From positions 6,989,362 to 7,053,361 of the forward strand of contig NC_068566.1 of the NCBI RefSeq assembly GCF_025698545.1: a stretch of 64,000 nt of DNA, in the 5' to 3' direction. The translations under genes and the position numbers were made by a program. Shown piece by piece: positions 24,689 to 37,121 of the stretch. This DNA is from Gossypium raimondii. Its lineage: Eukaryota; Streptophyta; Magnoliopsida; Malvales; Malvaceae. Position 1 is the first letter of the stretch; every line of letters begins with the position of its first letter. The notes under the pieces are model-generated. The model was not told where the DNA came from. It saw only the letters and a list, made by a program, of their open reading frames with translations, and searched no databases.

Positions 24689-25024
24689 CGCTGGCAGGGC
24701 GTAGACAAAGGGATGATAGATAGCAATTTTCTTTTTATGTTTATTTCCTCTTTACAATAACAGAAACTAATAAATAACATGGTGAAGATTTTGAAGATAA
24801 AGATTTGAAGTTTATTGCATCTATGTAAACATTCCAAGAATTAATAGAGGGATTATAGGAGTACTCAAAAGAAATATGATATTTGAAGTTGCTAGAAACT
24901 CGAGATCCTGCTTTGAATCTAGAGTTGTATACCCAACAATTACGAGTTCGCTCTGTGCCATTTTCAAGACTCTCAGCAAGGCATTTTGTTAATTGAAACC
25001 CGTGAAGAAAACCTTAGATTGTAT

Positions 25025-25153
25025 TGGGGGCACTCAACAAAGAATGCCTTTACAAAAATTGGCGTATGCCTCGTAAAGTGGCGAGCACACGGTATTCTTT
25101 AGTAAAAGGCGAAAGAATAGTTCGCTCTGTGCTCACCACACGGCTCCGAAAGT
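25025..25153 (-). ncRNA. U5 spliceosomal snRNA, copy 3
   Basis: Loop I, its inner stem and the 12-position outer stem match copy 1, including the G-C version of the covarying pair (25081 with 25136). The Sm site reads AATTTTTGTAAAGG, diverging just after the U-run. The 3' hairpin is weaker (GGCAT with GTGCC). The lead-in before GAGCCGTG is altered, and the single-stranded link AAGCGGC reads ACGAGGC. The upstream USE has a consensus ACATCG end. It may be active or drifting; its flanks are more diverged than those of copies 2 and 4. Confidence 0.85.
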
Positions 25154-25176
25154 TTGATGCCAAGCTACGAATTGCT

Positions 25177-25227
25177 CTATAAACATTAGGAGAAGCTGCT
25201 ACTTGCTTTCCAGCTGCGATGTGGGAA
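25177..25227 (-). promoter_or_regulatory. Pol II snRNA promoter of U5 copy 3
   Basis: Minus-strand USE TTCCCACATCG (25217-25227; one mismatch at the first base) and TATA box TTTATAG (25177-25183), 33 bases apart. Confidence 0.82.
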
Positions 25228-27309
25228 TTGATCACTAAGCAATTTCCAACAAAAAAGTTGGGACTTGGGAGTCTAGAGATTATCGAGTGTTTTCTTTTTT
25301 GAAACTGAAGAAGAAAGCTAAGAACCTGTAACGAATGCTTTAAAAGTGACATTCTAAAGGGAAAATTAGCAGTAACCATCTCTTTAATTATTATATTTCT
25401 CTAAAGGTTCCCTAAAAGTATTCAGTGAATTTTAAGGATTGTAACATATGAAGAAAAGAAAATTGTGGTAACTTAGTAACTGCACATCCAGAAAATAGTA
25501 ACCGGTCGAGTGGTGGGAAGAAATGATAAGTATGGTTTGTTTTATTAAGATTTAATGGGTTACTAATTCTTTTTTATGTAAATTTGGTTTGGTGGTAATT
25601 TTCTCTGGTGATATTAATTTAGTATAAAGTTTTAATGTTATTATAAACACAACCACAATAAAAATATAAAATTACTATCAACAAGTGGTTCGGTGTAATG
25701 GTAAAACACATTGCAATCTTAAGGAGTACTGTAGGTTTGAATCGTGGAGACATATTGTTGGGAGGGGCAATCACGAACCATAAACATAAATCGTAAAATG
25801 GACATGCATAATATCAAATATATATAATTACTTAATACCAACATATATAAGATTAATTTACACATTAACCATATCGAATATATCGATTACCTTCTTAAAG
25901 TTCATTTAGGCGGAATGAAAAATTATTATTTGGTTGATGAAATGTGATATTATCATCATGATATTATCATACCGGTATGTACAAATCCAATCTTAAATTG
26001 ATATATAACATAAGTTCCATTTCGATCAAAATTTCGATGCATTATGACCAATCCAATGTGTTTCAACTCATTTTGATTAATAATGAATTGTACCTATATG
26101 TATCGACTGTCTTGATTGATACAAAATTTACCGTTTAATTTCTTTCATAATCGATTTAAACTTAAAATATAATTATTAAATTAAATTGTTAAACTTAATT
26201 AATAATTTTAAAATTTATATGGGATGACATTTATATATAATATATAAAAATATAAAATAAAACGGTAATAAAATGAATAAAGAAAACACGATACATCACT
26301 TGATACATACTTAGGAATGAAGCTACTCGACAAATAATAACAAAAAAAAAACTGGGAAAATATGCAAAAATCTATGCTTATAGAATGACCACATGTTGGG
26401 TACCTGGATTTAACCAAACTAATGCATGCAAATCTAAAATCGGTGAGTTGACAGCAAAAACTATTAAAGTCCAATTTAGAATATAATTTCTAGTGTAAGA
26501 AGATCTGATTGATCGGATACTGTTTCAGGTTAATTCATTAGAAACAGTGTAAACCAATAGACAAACTGCTATTAATATATAAAAGAAAAAAATTGTAACC
26601 CCTCCAGACGTAGTGTACAAAATAAATATTGTAGCAATCCCCACAACATGGATACAAACAAGTTGATACACAGGAACTAAAGCAAACTCCAATATGATGA
26701 AAACAGCATAAATGGTTATGTTACTCTACGGATTCTTTTCATTGGTAATGAAAAAGTAGTACTGAATGACAGAATGGAGCTAGCCATTACACTATTACTG
26801 TTGGGTTTTTAGCAAAGGAAGAGAGCAAAACAGATAAAATTAGCAATCCAATTTGAGTTGCTATTTTTCACCACATTTTTTCAATTTAAATTATACAATA
26901 TATATTAGTTTATTCATGACATAACTAATCCCACTAATACAATTTTGAAAACATAAAAATTTAATTTGTGCACAAACTGATTTGTATCAATCAGTACCTA
27001 AACATATCATAAATCTACCAACTAAAAATGGTTTACACGTAATATAACATGTGCAACATGCACCAAAAATATATCCATGCAACCCACGGATCTTCAATCC
27101 GCCAATAGCTTCACAATTCACCATACAGTGCACAGCTTGGGCATCGGCGAGCTTATTCTTACTTGTTGCATATGAAGAGTCCACCAATATTTTTTACTTT
27201 CAGACTTTCTATCGAATGACTTAAAAGTCTGAACTGTTCGCCAAATGTACTCGTCACTACATGGTTGACCATCTCGCAACAATTACTTTATATTGTCTAA
27301 GGAGCATTC
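25228..27309. other. AT-rich intergenic region with a short U5-unit flank
   Basis: 25228-25400 is the U5 unit flank (gtgggaattgatcactaag, agaacctgtaacgaatgcttt). 25.5-27.3 kb is unique AT-rich DNA. It holds a candidate tRNA-derived SINE at 25.68 kb and otherwise nothing I can assign; the ORFs at 26.2 and 27.0 kb show no known domain. Confidence 0.45.
25683..25800 (+). mobile_element. Candidate tRNA-derived SINE head
   Basis: Box A GGTGTAATGG (25692-25701) matches the Pol III consensus RRYNNARYGG exactly. Box B GGTTTGAATCG (25733-25743) is close to GGTTCGANNCC. The boxes lie 31 bases apart, as in tRNA-derived SINEs. The 3' end and target-site duplication were not found, so the extent is a guess. 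Confidence 0.4.
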
Positions 27310-28431
27310 TTGATGAATTTGAGATCTAATCCTTCACTCTTTGCAAATCAATGCATGGTCTAATACCCTAAAGTTAGTTAAGAAGCTCCCTATTTTCAAA
27401 AGTTACTAAAGTATATCTGGCGTCCATAATCATACTACATTTTTATCATCAACATAGATCTCTGTAGCGCAAGTACAAATTAATATTTATTTATGTTAAA
27501 GTTTGGCAGCATCTTTTGTTAATAAAAATCAAAGGTGGCATCATGGCATGTAAGTTTCCAGTATGATATCAAACACCATTAGTAAAACCATAAACTGAAA
27601 TAACACTGATTTGTTTATTTTATTAAAACCCAGTAACTGTAGGAAGGATATTCCCTAAAATTAGTGACATGGTGAAAAAGCGAAAGCATGAAAAGTTTCC
27701 ACAAAGTCTAGGCACTTGGACAAGTTAGAAAACCTCAAACAACCCATGACAGAACTACAAGGAACTCCATAGACAAGAGTTGTATATGTTTTTCCCCTTA
27801 AAGTTAACTCAAAGATAGAGTTGAAGTGAATGGAATATAAGATGTTTGGAGGCAAGCTAGGATTAAATGGTACAAAATACTTTATTTTTCATCATATCTC
27901 ATAAATGTAATCGATAAGAAAGTTTTATAATGTAAGATTGCAAATACTATGACCTTTCTTTTAAACACAGAAAAAACTTGTCAAGGTGCCTGCAAAGTGT
28001 TCTAAATACGCAAACCACTTAGAGGCTATGAGCAATATCAATCATCCAGTGTTCTGTAACACATTACTGAGTTAACCATTCCAGTTTCATTTCCAAAACT
28101 AAACTAATTTGAATGATGTTGCCAAAAGTAACATCAACGAGAAACCAACATTTCTCTTATAATCTCAGACTTCATCCGACAAGCCAAGTATGAAAGCATT
28201 AGTAATAAGGACAAGTGAAAGCTATCACATGATTAACAACAATATCAATGTAATTAAATCTAGATATAACATCATGATTCTGATAGGTGTAAACAATATA
28301 AAACATTTGCAAATAAGAAGAATTCATTTTCTAGCTCTTTTCCACATAAAAACCAAGTTGAATATGGGGGAGTAATTCTTGGAACTCAAATTGCACATAA
28401 AATTTAAAAGCAGTCTAACTAAAACAGAAAG
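27310..28431. repeat. Duplicated ISY1-downstream block, copy A
   Basis: Aligns by eye to 38870-40030, the DNA 3' of ISY1 (shared: ctagtgacatggtgaaaa, gcatgaaaa-gttcccac, aaaaacttgttaa, caacaatatcaatgtaa). It ends exactly where a copia LTR begins at 28432. A second copy starts at 30777. Confidence 0.75.
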
Positions 28432-30776
28432 TGTTGAAATATGTGAAACCCATATATTTTGGGATATATTTTAAATTTCTTTAGGTAGATAAGTCTTAGA
28501 ATAAATCATTTGAGATATTCTAGGATTATTTTATTTTATCTTTTAGTAGTTTATTAGAATAAGAAAATTATTTTTCCAATTAGGTTATGACTCTTTTCTC
28601 TATTTAAATTCAGTTCTTTAGTTAATAAAATACAGAACAATTTTATTAAATACTCTCTTGAAAACTTTCATGGCAACTGAGTTAGGTTAAATCTACAATA
28701 ATATCATGGTTAAAACAACTTTCACTGGAGATAAGAGATTCAACAATCAAATAGAGGTAGAAAGTTCTACCGTTGAAACAACTATCGAGAGTACAATGAC
28801 TCAAGGGACAGAGGCATCTCACCTCTCTTTTCAACTAACATCTCACAAGTTGAATGGCAAGAATTATCTATAATGGTCGCAGTCCGTAAAGTTAGCAATT
28901 GACGGGCGCAACAAGCTAGGTTATTTAACTAGAGAAGTCAAGTAACTACAGGTGGGCGATCCAAAGATGAGCAAGTTGAGGTCAAAAAATTCTATGATAA
29001 TTGCGTGGCTTATTACTTCCATGGAAGCATCCATAGGTAAACCTTTTTTTTTCTCTCGACTGTTAAAGATGTTTGGGACGCTGTAAAAGACACCTATTCA
29101 GATTTAGAAAACGCTTCACAGATTTTTGAGTTAAAAATAAAACTCAGGAAAGCTAGACTAGATGAAAAGGAAGTTACTTTTTGTTATAATGGGATGATGT
29201 CTCTTTGGCAAGAATTGGATCAATGTTGTAATGATGAATAGGAGTGTCCCGGAGATGGTGTAAAAGCTATGAAAAAAGAAGAGAATGAACGAGCTTATTT
29301 ATTTCTGACGGGTTTAAATAAAGAATTTGATGAAGTGAGATCTCGGATCTTAGGAAAAAACTGTTTCCAAGACCCCGTGAGATTTTTTCTAAGGTTAGAA
29401 GAGAGGAGACAAGGAGAAAAGTAATGTTAAGGCTAGGATTTGAAGCTAATGATGATAATTCTGCTCTTGTAATTGTTAAAAATAATGATGATAGTGAAAA
29501 AAGAAAAAACCTAGGTGCGATCACTGCAAAAAATATTAGCACACTCGAGAAACATGTTGGAAGCTTCATAGAAAATCGACGAATGGAAAAAAGAAGAGTG
29601 GCAATGGTCGTGGTTCACAATCAGGGGATAGCAGAGCTTTCCAAACAACTAATGAAAATTATGAGGGCCAAAGTTCTCTAGAAGGATCTCTATTCACTAA
29701 GGAACAATTAAAGCATTTACACAAGCTTTTTCAATCACCACAGTTTCGAATGAATTCTTCTGTTCCTAACTCATCCAATAATCCTTCTTCCTCTTTTGCC
29801 TAATCAGGTACTGATTGTTTTTTTTTTTAGTGTCAAGCATTGTAAAACAAATACGTGGATCGTTGATTGGAGCTAGTGATCATGACTAGTAGTCATTTTA
29901 TTTTCTCAACTTACACATATTGTGTAGGAAACAAAAAGATCAAAGTAGCAGATGGGTCATTCTCAACAATAGCCGGGAAAAGCACTATTAAAATTTCGCC
30001 TTCATTGGTTTTACATGATGTTTTACATGTGCCAAATCTAGCTTGTAATCTCGTTTCCGTCAATAAATTATCTCAATCATCGAATTTTCATGTTATATTT
30101 AACTCATCTATGTGTAAATTTCAAGACATGGTCTCAGGGAGGATGATTGGCAATACTAAAGAATCTGGTGGAATTTACTTTCTTGATGATGACCATTTAA
30201 GTCAACCAACAACTACTTTATGTTTAAATTCTGTTTCTAGTTTTGATAAGGTTATGATTTGGCATTATAGGCTTGGACATCCTAATTTTTACTATTTAAG
30301 ATATTTTTTATCTAATCTCTTTAAAAATAAAAGTCCTTCTTTATATCACAATGAATATGTGAATTAACTAAACATCATCAGTTATTCTTTCCACCTAAAA
30401 AATATAAAGCTTCTAAACCTTTTTCATTAATTCATAGTGATGTTTGGAGACCTTCGAGAGTCTTAACTTTTTCAGGAAAACGTTGGTTTGTCACATTTAT
30501 TGATGATCATACTCGCATTTTTTGAGTGTTTTTATTAAAAGATAAGTCTGAAGTTAAAAATGTGTTTCAATCTTTTTTTGCTATGGTGAAAATACAATTT
30601 GGTGTGAGAATAGAAGTATTTTGGAGTGACAATGGTTGGGGAATTTTTTAGTGACCAATTAGGTGTTTTATTAACCAAATATGGAATAGTCCAACCAACA
30701 TCTTTGGAAGTAACTAGAGCCTTGATGTTCACTAGTCAGGTACCTCGTTATCTTTGGGGCAAAGCCTTGTCTTGGT
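28432..30776 (+). mobile_element. Truncated Ty1/copia element (family shared with 32079-36189)
   Basis: A 5' LTR (28432-28670, TGTTGAAATATG to ACTTTCA) is followed by a decayed primer site, gag, protease and part of integrase on +. Homology stops near 30768 in the integrase core, and ISY1-downstream DNA begins at 30777. RT, RNase H and the 3' LTR are missing. The empty site is seen in the second block copy near 31570 (aaccaaaaca-aaaatgtt). Confidence 0.85.
28706..30775 (+). pseudogene. Copia gag-protease-integrase fragment
   Basis: Starts with MVKTTFTGDKR. Gag motifs include LNGKNYL, then a stop (TAA) before WSQSV, DVWDAVKDTYSDLENASQ and LFLTGLNKEFDEVR-like text. Stops and shifts are frequent. 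The frame at 29867-30366 carries the protease flank (SHFIFSTYTY, KVADGSFSTIAGKS) and pre-integrase WHYRLGHPNFYYL. Integrase text (FVTFIDDHTRI, SEVKNVFQSFFAMVK) continues to LWGKAL. Compared with the relative at 32.1-36.2 kb it retains gag, which that copy has lost. Confidence 0.8.
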
Positions 30777-31614
30777 GAAAACCCAGTAACTGTAGGAAGG
30801 ATAGTGACGTGGTGAAAAGCTAAAGCATGAAAAGTTTCCACAAAGTCTAGGCACTTGGAAAAGTTAGAAAACCTCAAACAACTTATGATATAACTACAAG
30901 GAACTCCATAGAAAAGAGTTATATATGCTTTTTCCCTTAGAGTTAACTCAAAGATAGAGTTGAAGTGAATGGAATATAAGATGTTTGGAGGCCAGTTAGG
31001 ATTAAATGGTACAAAATACTTTATTTTTCATCATATCTCATGTATGTAATCAATAAGAAAACTTTATAATGTAATATTGAAAATACTATGACCTTTCTTT
31101 CAAACACAGAAAAAACTTGTTAAGGTGCCTACAAAGTGTTCTAAATATGCAAACCAGTCAGAGGCTATGAGCAATATCAGACATCTAGTGCTCTGTAACA
31201 CATTACTGAGTTAACAATTCCAGTTTCATTTCCAAAACTAAAATAATCTGAATGATGTTGCCAAAAGTAGCATCAACGAGAAACCAACATTTCTCTTATA
31301 ATCTCAGACTTCATCCGACAAGCCAAGTATGAAAGCATTAGTAATAAGGACAAGTGAAAGCTATCGCATGATTAACAACAGTATCAATGTAATTAAATCC
31401 GGATATAACATCATGATTCTGATAGGTGTAAACAATATAAAAATTTGCAAATAAGAAGAATTCATTTTCTAGCTCTTTTCCACATAAAAACCAAGTTGCA
31501 TATGGAAGAGTAATTCTTGGAACTCAAATTGCACATAAAATCTAAAAGCAGTCTAACCAAAACAAAAATGTTATATAAATTGAAATTATCCAATTCTTTA
31601 TTAAAAGATGCAAC
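30777..31614. repeat. Duplicated ISY1-downstream block, copy B
   Basis: Begins at aaaacccagtaactgtagg, matching 27624, and continues past the copia insertion point of copy A without interruption into an ISY1 C-terminal fragment. The junction with the copia has a few bases of filler (cttggtg) between the two homologies. Confidence 0.8.
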
Positions 31615-31893
31615 ATTACCAGCATCTATTCCACCGATGAATATTAAGCATGTCCTCGTCTTCACTCTGCTCCTCCAACAACCCTTCACTCCCATACTTA
31701 CTTAAAAGCTCCATCTTCTTCCTTTCCACAACCATCCTCTCATTCTCTTTCTCATGAGATAATAGCACGTGCATGACAAATTCCCTCTCCTTATCTTTCT
31801 TCTCTTTCTCCTTCCTCTCCCTCCTATCCTTCTCTTCCACCACATCATCTTTTTCCTTAAACAACACTTTCTCACTGAAACATCATCAGTGGA
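31615..31893 (-). pseudogene. ISY1 C-terminal pseudogene fragment
   Basis: The minus-strand frame encodes a close match to the last third of ISY1: a VEE/RRERKEKEKKDKEREF charged helix, then ERMVVERKKMELLSKYGSEG and a C-terminus ending MLNIHR, where the stop is replaced by WNRCW. It differs from the intact gene (40093-40992) at many residues (VLLSHEKENE for VPLPDEKEIE) and begins near the MLF/VLF residue at about 205 of 299. No N-terminal part is present. It marks the edge of a duplicated block and has no evident function. Confidence 0.85.
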
Positions 31894-32078
31894 CACAGTT
31901 TAGGTATCAGTCTATTGACATAAATTCTCTTGTTAAACTTAGCTTTTCAACATTTTATTTCACATATGGTCTTTTTTTTTTACTTTGAAATAGATGTAAC
32001 CATCTCTTTACTTTGAAACTGTTGCTGTCCCCAAATAAAATGACACATGGCAATCAATAATATCAATTGGTTTGGGAT
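31894..32078. repeat. U5-unit fragment split by a copia insertion
   Basis: 31990-32078 matches the U5 unit flank (ctgtccccaaataaaatgac, ggtttgggat). The matching continuation (aaaatacatcatggaaaa) lies at 36195 beyond the copia. Confidence 0.65.
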
Positions 32079-35000
32079 TGAACGTTTCAAAGAGAGCATT
32101 TAATAAAACTATTCTATCTTTTATTAACTAAACAATTGAATTTAAATAGAGAAAGATTCATAACCTAATTGGAAAAATAATTTCCTTATTTTAATAAACT
32201 ACTAAAAGATAAGGAAAATAATTAGATTATTCTGATAGACTACTAAAAGATAAAATAAAATATTCCTAGAATATTTCAAATAATTTATTCTAAGATTTAT
32301 CTACCTAAATAACTTTATAATATATCCCAAAATATATGAGTTTCATATATTTCAATACCCTCCCTCAAGTTGGTGCATAAATATCAATTATGCTCAACTT
32401 GCTTACAAGAAAATCAAAGCTTGTCTTAGAGAACCCTTTGGTGAGTATGTCAGCAATCTATTATTTTGAAGGAACAAACAGCATGCACACTTGGCCTTCT
32501 TCAATCTTCTCCTTGATAAAGTGTCTATTAATCTTAACATGTTTAGTTTTGTCATACTAGACTAGGTTGTGAGCAATACTAATGACAACTTTGCTATCAA
32601 AGTACAACTTCATTAGTGAACTTATTGGTTTCCTCAACTCTTCCATAATTCTTTTTAACCACATCATTTCACAAATTCCTTGAGCTATTGATCTAAACTC
32701 AGCCTCTGAACTATTTCTTGCTACAACATTTTGTTTTTTGCTTCGCCAAGTCACAAGGTTTCCCGAAACAAATGCACAATATCCTGATGTAGATCTTCTA
32801 TTTGTTATTGAGCCTGCCTAGTCTGCATTTGTATAAGTTTCAATTCCTTTTTGTTCAGATTTCTTGAAGAATAAACCATTTCTAGGTGAACTCTTCAAGT
32901 ATCTCAGAATCCAAAACATTGTTTCTTCGTGTTCCTCCATTGGAGAGTGCATAAATTGACTCACTAAGCTCACTGCAAAAGCTATGTATGGCCTTGTATG
33001 TGATAAGTAAATTAACTTACCGACTAATCTTTGGTACTACCCTTTATCAACTAATCGACCTTTTTTTTTTCTAAATTTTACATTTGGATCAATTGGTGCG
33101 TCAGTTGGGCGGCAACCACTCATCCCAACCTATTTTAAAAGATCAATCACATATTTTTTCTGAGAGACCACAATACCCTTCTTTGATCGAGCAACTTCCA
33201 TTCCAAGAAAGTATTTCAAGGGACCCAAGTCTTTGATCTCAAACTCCAATACTAGATGCTCATTGAGACACCTTATTTCATCCACTTCATCTCTTATAAG
33301 AATGATATCATCGACATAAACTATAATAACTGCTATTCTACCTCTTTGTGAGTGTCGATAGAACATTGTGTGAGCAGCTTGCCCTTGTGAGTAACCTTAT
33401 TTTTTAACAACTTGAGTGAACCGTTCAAACCAAGCTCGAAGAGACTGCTTTAGACCATACAAAGATTTCCTGAGATTATATACTCAAGTTCCAAATTTTT
33501 CTTCAAAACCTAGAAGAGGATCCATGTAAACTTCTTCTTCAAGTTTCTCATTTAGGAAAGCATTCTTCACATCTAGCTACTGTAAGGACCAATCAAGATT
33601 AACAGCAATTGATAAAAGAACTCTAATAGAATTTAATTTGGCTACTAGAGTAAATGTTTCAAGATAATCTATCCCGTATGTTTGAATGTACCCTTTAGCC
33701 ACTAGTCGGGCTTTGTATCTATCTAAAGATCCATCCAGTTTGAATTTGGTTGTGAACACCCATTTTCAGCCCACAGTTTTTTCTCTACAAGTAATTCCAT
33801 TATTTCCCATGTACCTATTTTTCAAGAGCGTACATCTCCTCTAAAATAGCCTCCTTCTATTCAGGAACATGTAAAGCACCTTTCACATCTTTGGGTATTT
33901 TCACAGTATCGAAACATGAAAGAAAGGCTGGAAATATCGAAGACAAGGCTTTATAGGACACAAATTTAGACATGGGATACTTGACAACATTTCTAACACA
34001 TTTTCTTTTAACAATTAGAATATCTAAACCAGAAAATTCATTAGTTGGATTATGAGCTTTACCTGGACTTTTGACAAGATCTTGTGGGTCAAATTCTTGG
34101 TGATGAATCTGGTGGATTCCACTTTCTTGATTTTGATTTCTTCTTGAGTAAACAATTAAGTCCTTTGTTTGTTCTTTATTCTTATGATCAAACTCTACAC
34201 CTTCATACTCATTTTCATTAACAACATTAACATCATTAATTTCTGTGTTAATCATAAATTCACCTTCCCCATTATTAGAATCCCTATGTTGTATATTCTT
34301 AGTGTTTTCTTGATCAATTATAGAATCTTCCTTACTATAATTCCTTCCTTGAAGATTAGAATCAAAGTAAGTTGCATTTCAACAAATATGACATCCATGG
34401 CAACAATAATCTTCCTATCAATTGGATCATAACATTTGTAACCCTTTTTATTAGAAGCATAGCAAACAAAGACACATTTTTTTGCTCTAGGATCTAGTTT
34501 ACCTTGGCTATGAAGATGAACAAAAACACTACACCCAAAAACTCGGAGGGATAAATCTGTGATCAATTTAGAGTTAGGAAAGTTATCTTTAAAAGACGGA
34601 AAGAAGTTCTATAGTTTAGAGTTTTACTAGGCATTCTATTAATAATATATGTAGTTGTTAACAAGGCTTAGCCCCAAAGATAATGTGGTACCTGACTAGT
34701 GAACATCAAGGCTTTAATTACTTCCAAAAGATGTCGATTTTTTCTTTCTGCAACCCTATTTTGTTGTGGTGTATTTGTACAAGAGCTTTGGTGGACTATA
34801 CAATGTTTGGTTAAGAAAACACCTAATTGGTCACTAAAAATTTCCCCATCATTGTCACTCCGAAGTACTTCTATTCTCACACCAAATTGTGTTTTCACCA
34901 TAGCATAAAAAGACTGAAACACATTTTTAACTTCAGACTTATCTTTTAATAAAAACACCCAACAAATGCGAGTATGATCATCAATAAATGTGACAAACCA

Positions 35001-36189
35001 GTGTTTTCCTGAAAAGTTGAGACTCTTGAAGGTCCCCAAACATCACTATGAATTAACGAAAAAGGTTTGGAAGCTTTATATTTTTGAGGTGGGAAGAATG
35101 ACCAATGATGTTTAGCCAATTCACAAAATTCACAGTGATATGAAGAAGAACTTTTATTTTTAAATAGATTAGTTAACAAATATCTTAAATAGTAAAAATT
35201 AGGATATTCAAGCCTATAATGCCAAATCATAACCTTATCCAAACTAGAAGCAGAATTTAAACATAAAGTAGTTGTTGGTTGACTTAGATGGTCGTCGTCA
35301 AGAAAGTAAATTCCACTAGATTCTTTAGCATTGCCAATCATCCTCCCTGAGACTATGTCCAGAAATTTACACATAAAGGAGTCAAATAAACATGACAATT
35401 CGAGGACTGGGATAATTTACTGACGGATATGAGATTACAAGCTAGATTTGGCACATGGAAAACATCATGTAAAACCAAGGAAGGCGAAATTTTAACAGTA
35501 CCTTTCCCGGCTATTGCCGAGAATGACCCATCTGCTACTTTGATCTTTTTATTTCTTGCACAAGGTGTGTAAGTTGAAAAAAGAAAATGACTACTATTCA
35601 TGTGATCACTAGCTCCAGAATCAACGACCCACGTGTTTGTTTTACAAGGCTTGACATTGAAAAAAACAGAAAAATCAGTACCTGATTGGGCAAAGGAGGA
35701 AGAAGGATTATTGGATGAGTTAGGAATAGAAGAATTCATCCGAAATTGTGGTGATTGAAAAAGCTTGTGTAGATGCTCTAATTGTTCCTTAGTGAATGGA
35801 GACTCTTCTAGAGAACTTTTGCCCTCATAATTTTCATTAGTTGTTTCAATGGTAAAACTTTCTTCCTCTATTTGATTGCTGGATCTCTTATCTCCAGTGA
35901 AGGCTATTTTAACCATGATGCTACTAGAGATTTAACCTAGCTCAGATACCATGAAAGTTTTTAATAGAGCATTTAATAAAATTGTTCTCTCTTTTATCAA
36001 CTAAACAATTGAATTTAAATAGAGAAAATAGTCATAACCTAATTGGAAAAATAATTCCCTTATTCTAATAGACTACTAAAAGATAAAATAAAGTATTCCT
36101 AGAATATCTCAAATGATTTATTCTAAGATTTATCTACCTAAATAACTTTGAAATATATCAAAAATATATGGTTTCACATATTTCAAATA
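32079..36189 (-). mobile_element. Ty1/copia element with TSD GGGAT
   Basis: LTRs at 32079-32357 and 35952-36189 flank a 4.1-kb element. GGGAT repeats exactly at 32074-32078 and 36190-36194, and the empty site is seen in other U5 units (ggtttgggataacaatacatc). The primer site TGGTATCTGAGC (35940-35951 on -) resembles initiator tRNA-Met, and the polypurine tract is at about 32358-32366. The LTRs differ by many substitutions, and the 3' LTR carries a roughly 40-base internal duplication, so it is older than the 19.65-kb copia. Gag is largely deleted. Confidence 0.92.
32380..35916 (-). pseudogene. Copia polyprotein lacking gag, decayed
   Basis: The first frame (35353-35916) begins MVKIAFTGDKRSSNQ, then jumps within about 20 codons to text that lies after gag in the sister copy (SSLEESPFTKEQLEHLHKLF), so gag is deleted. 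The protease active site WVVDSGASDHM is intact. Then come pre-integrase WHYRLEYPNFYYL (LGH changed to LEY), integrase FVTFIDDHTRICWVF with SDNDGE and PQQNRVAERKNR, RT pieces KARLVAKGY and IIVYVDDII, and RNase H (RNSSEAEFRSIAQG, LYFDSK). At least five frame breaks separate these. Integrase and RT are each damaged at motifs. It is non-autonomous. Confidence 0.88.
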
Positions 36190-37108
36190 GGGATAAAATA
36201 CATCATGGAAAATAAAGAATGGATGCAATGTCTGGGGTAGCTTAATTGTAACAAAACAACATAATGAATGCAAAACTTGAACATCACAAATAAATACAGC
36301 AAACCCAATCTAACCTTAAAACAAATAATATAACCTTATTGTCTTTCATAATTTGGTTTTCCATCACACTGGTTGAGTTTATAACTGAATTAAGTGACTG
36401 AACTGCAAATATTGACATTTGTAGGTTTTGTGATAGAAAACCACGCTTGTAACTTGTTTCTTCTGTTTAACTACGGTCTACGGGTGTATTTGGTCATTGT
36501 CACTAGCTCGCTCCCGCTGAACCTCTTTTTGCTTTTAATATCCCACTGAACCCCTTCAATTCTATGGCATTGGGATATACGATGAAATTCTATAGCATTT
36601 TTCCACCAGACATATATTCGTCTACACCCTCACCCGATTCCGAGACTGTCTTTTAGCGGACTAATGCTCTATTTATCTCTCCTAACTTCAAATTTAATCT
36701 GTTATATGTGAGGAACTATGTTTGATGAATGTGTTCGGGAAAAATTATATAATCTTTTGCTAGCTATATTAAATCCTGGCTGGAAAATCTCGTCTCCTTT
36801 CTTATTAATACTCAGGCACATTATAGTTTATTCACTCACCCAACACTTCCTAGACCTTTCTTTCCCGATCAAAACTTGACAGTGGCATTATGGCAGAGAA
36901 TATAAAAAATGGTTGCTCCTTCAATTGGCTTTTAACACTCTAGATATGAGGAATTATAGACGAGGGCAGGGACATCAGAAAGTACACTTTGGATATCAGT
37001 TTGTTGACTTAATTTCGCTTGTTATCTTAAAAACTTCTCAGCATTATATATAAATTTCCCGTTCTTACCAAAACATATGTTCCTAGAACATAAAAAATCC
37101 TTTGGTAC
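36190..37108. other. Intergenic DNA left of U5 copy 4
   Basis: 36195-36320 continues the split U5-unit fragment. 36970-37060 resembles 31880-31970. No gene is seen. Confidence 0.45.
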
Positions 37109-37121
37109 TTATACTGGAATG
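37109..37121 (-). terminator. snRNA 3' box of U5 copy 4
   Basis: On the minus strand CATTCCAGTATAA fits the plant Pol II snRNA 3'-end signal CA(N)3-10AGTNNAA, immediately after the RNA's 3' hairpin. The other copies have only degenerate matches. Confidence 0.6.

Noticed and set aside
16507-25379. ORFs at 16507-16713, 17722-18171 and 25050-25379 (all -) that look like a conserved hypothetical protein family.
   Set aside because: The shared peptide (STERTILSPFTKEYRV) is a translation of the U5 snRNA stem and loop; conservation ends at the RNA borders and one base pair co-varies.
26987-27187. 66-residue minus-strand ORF with several Cys.
   Set aside because: No recognised domain and no splice or start context; left as unassigned.
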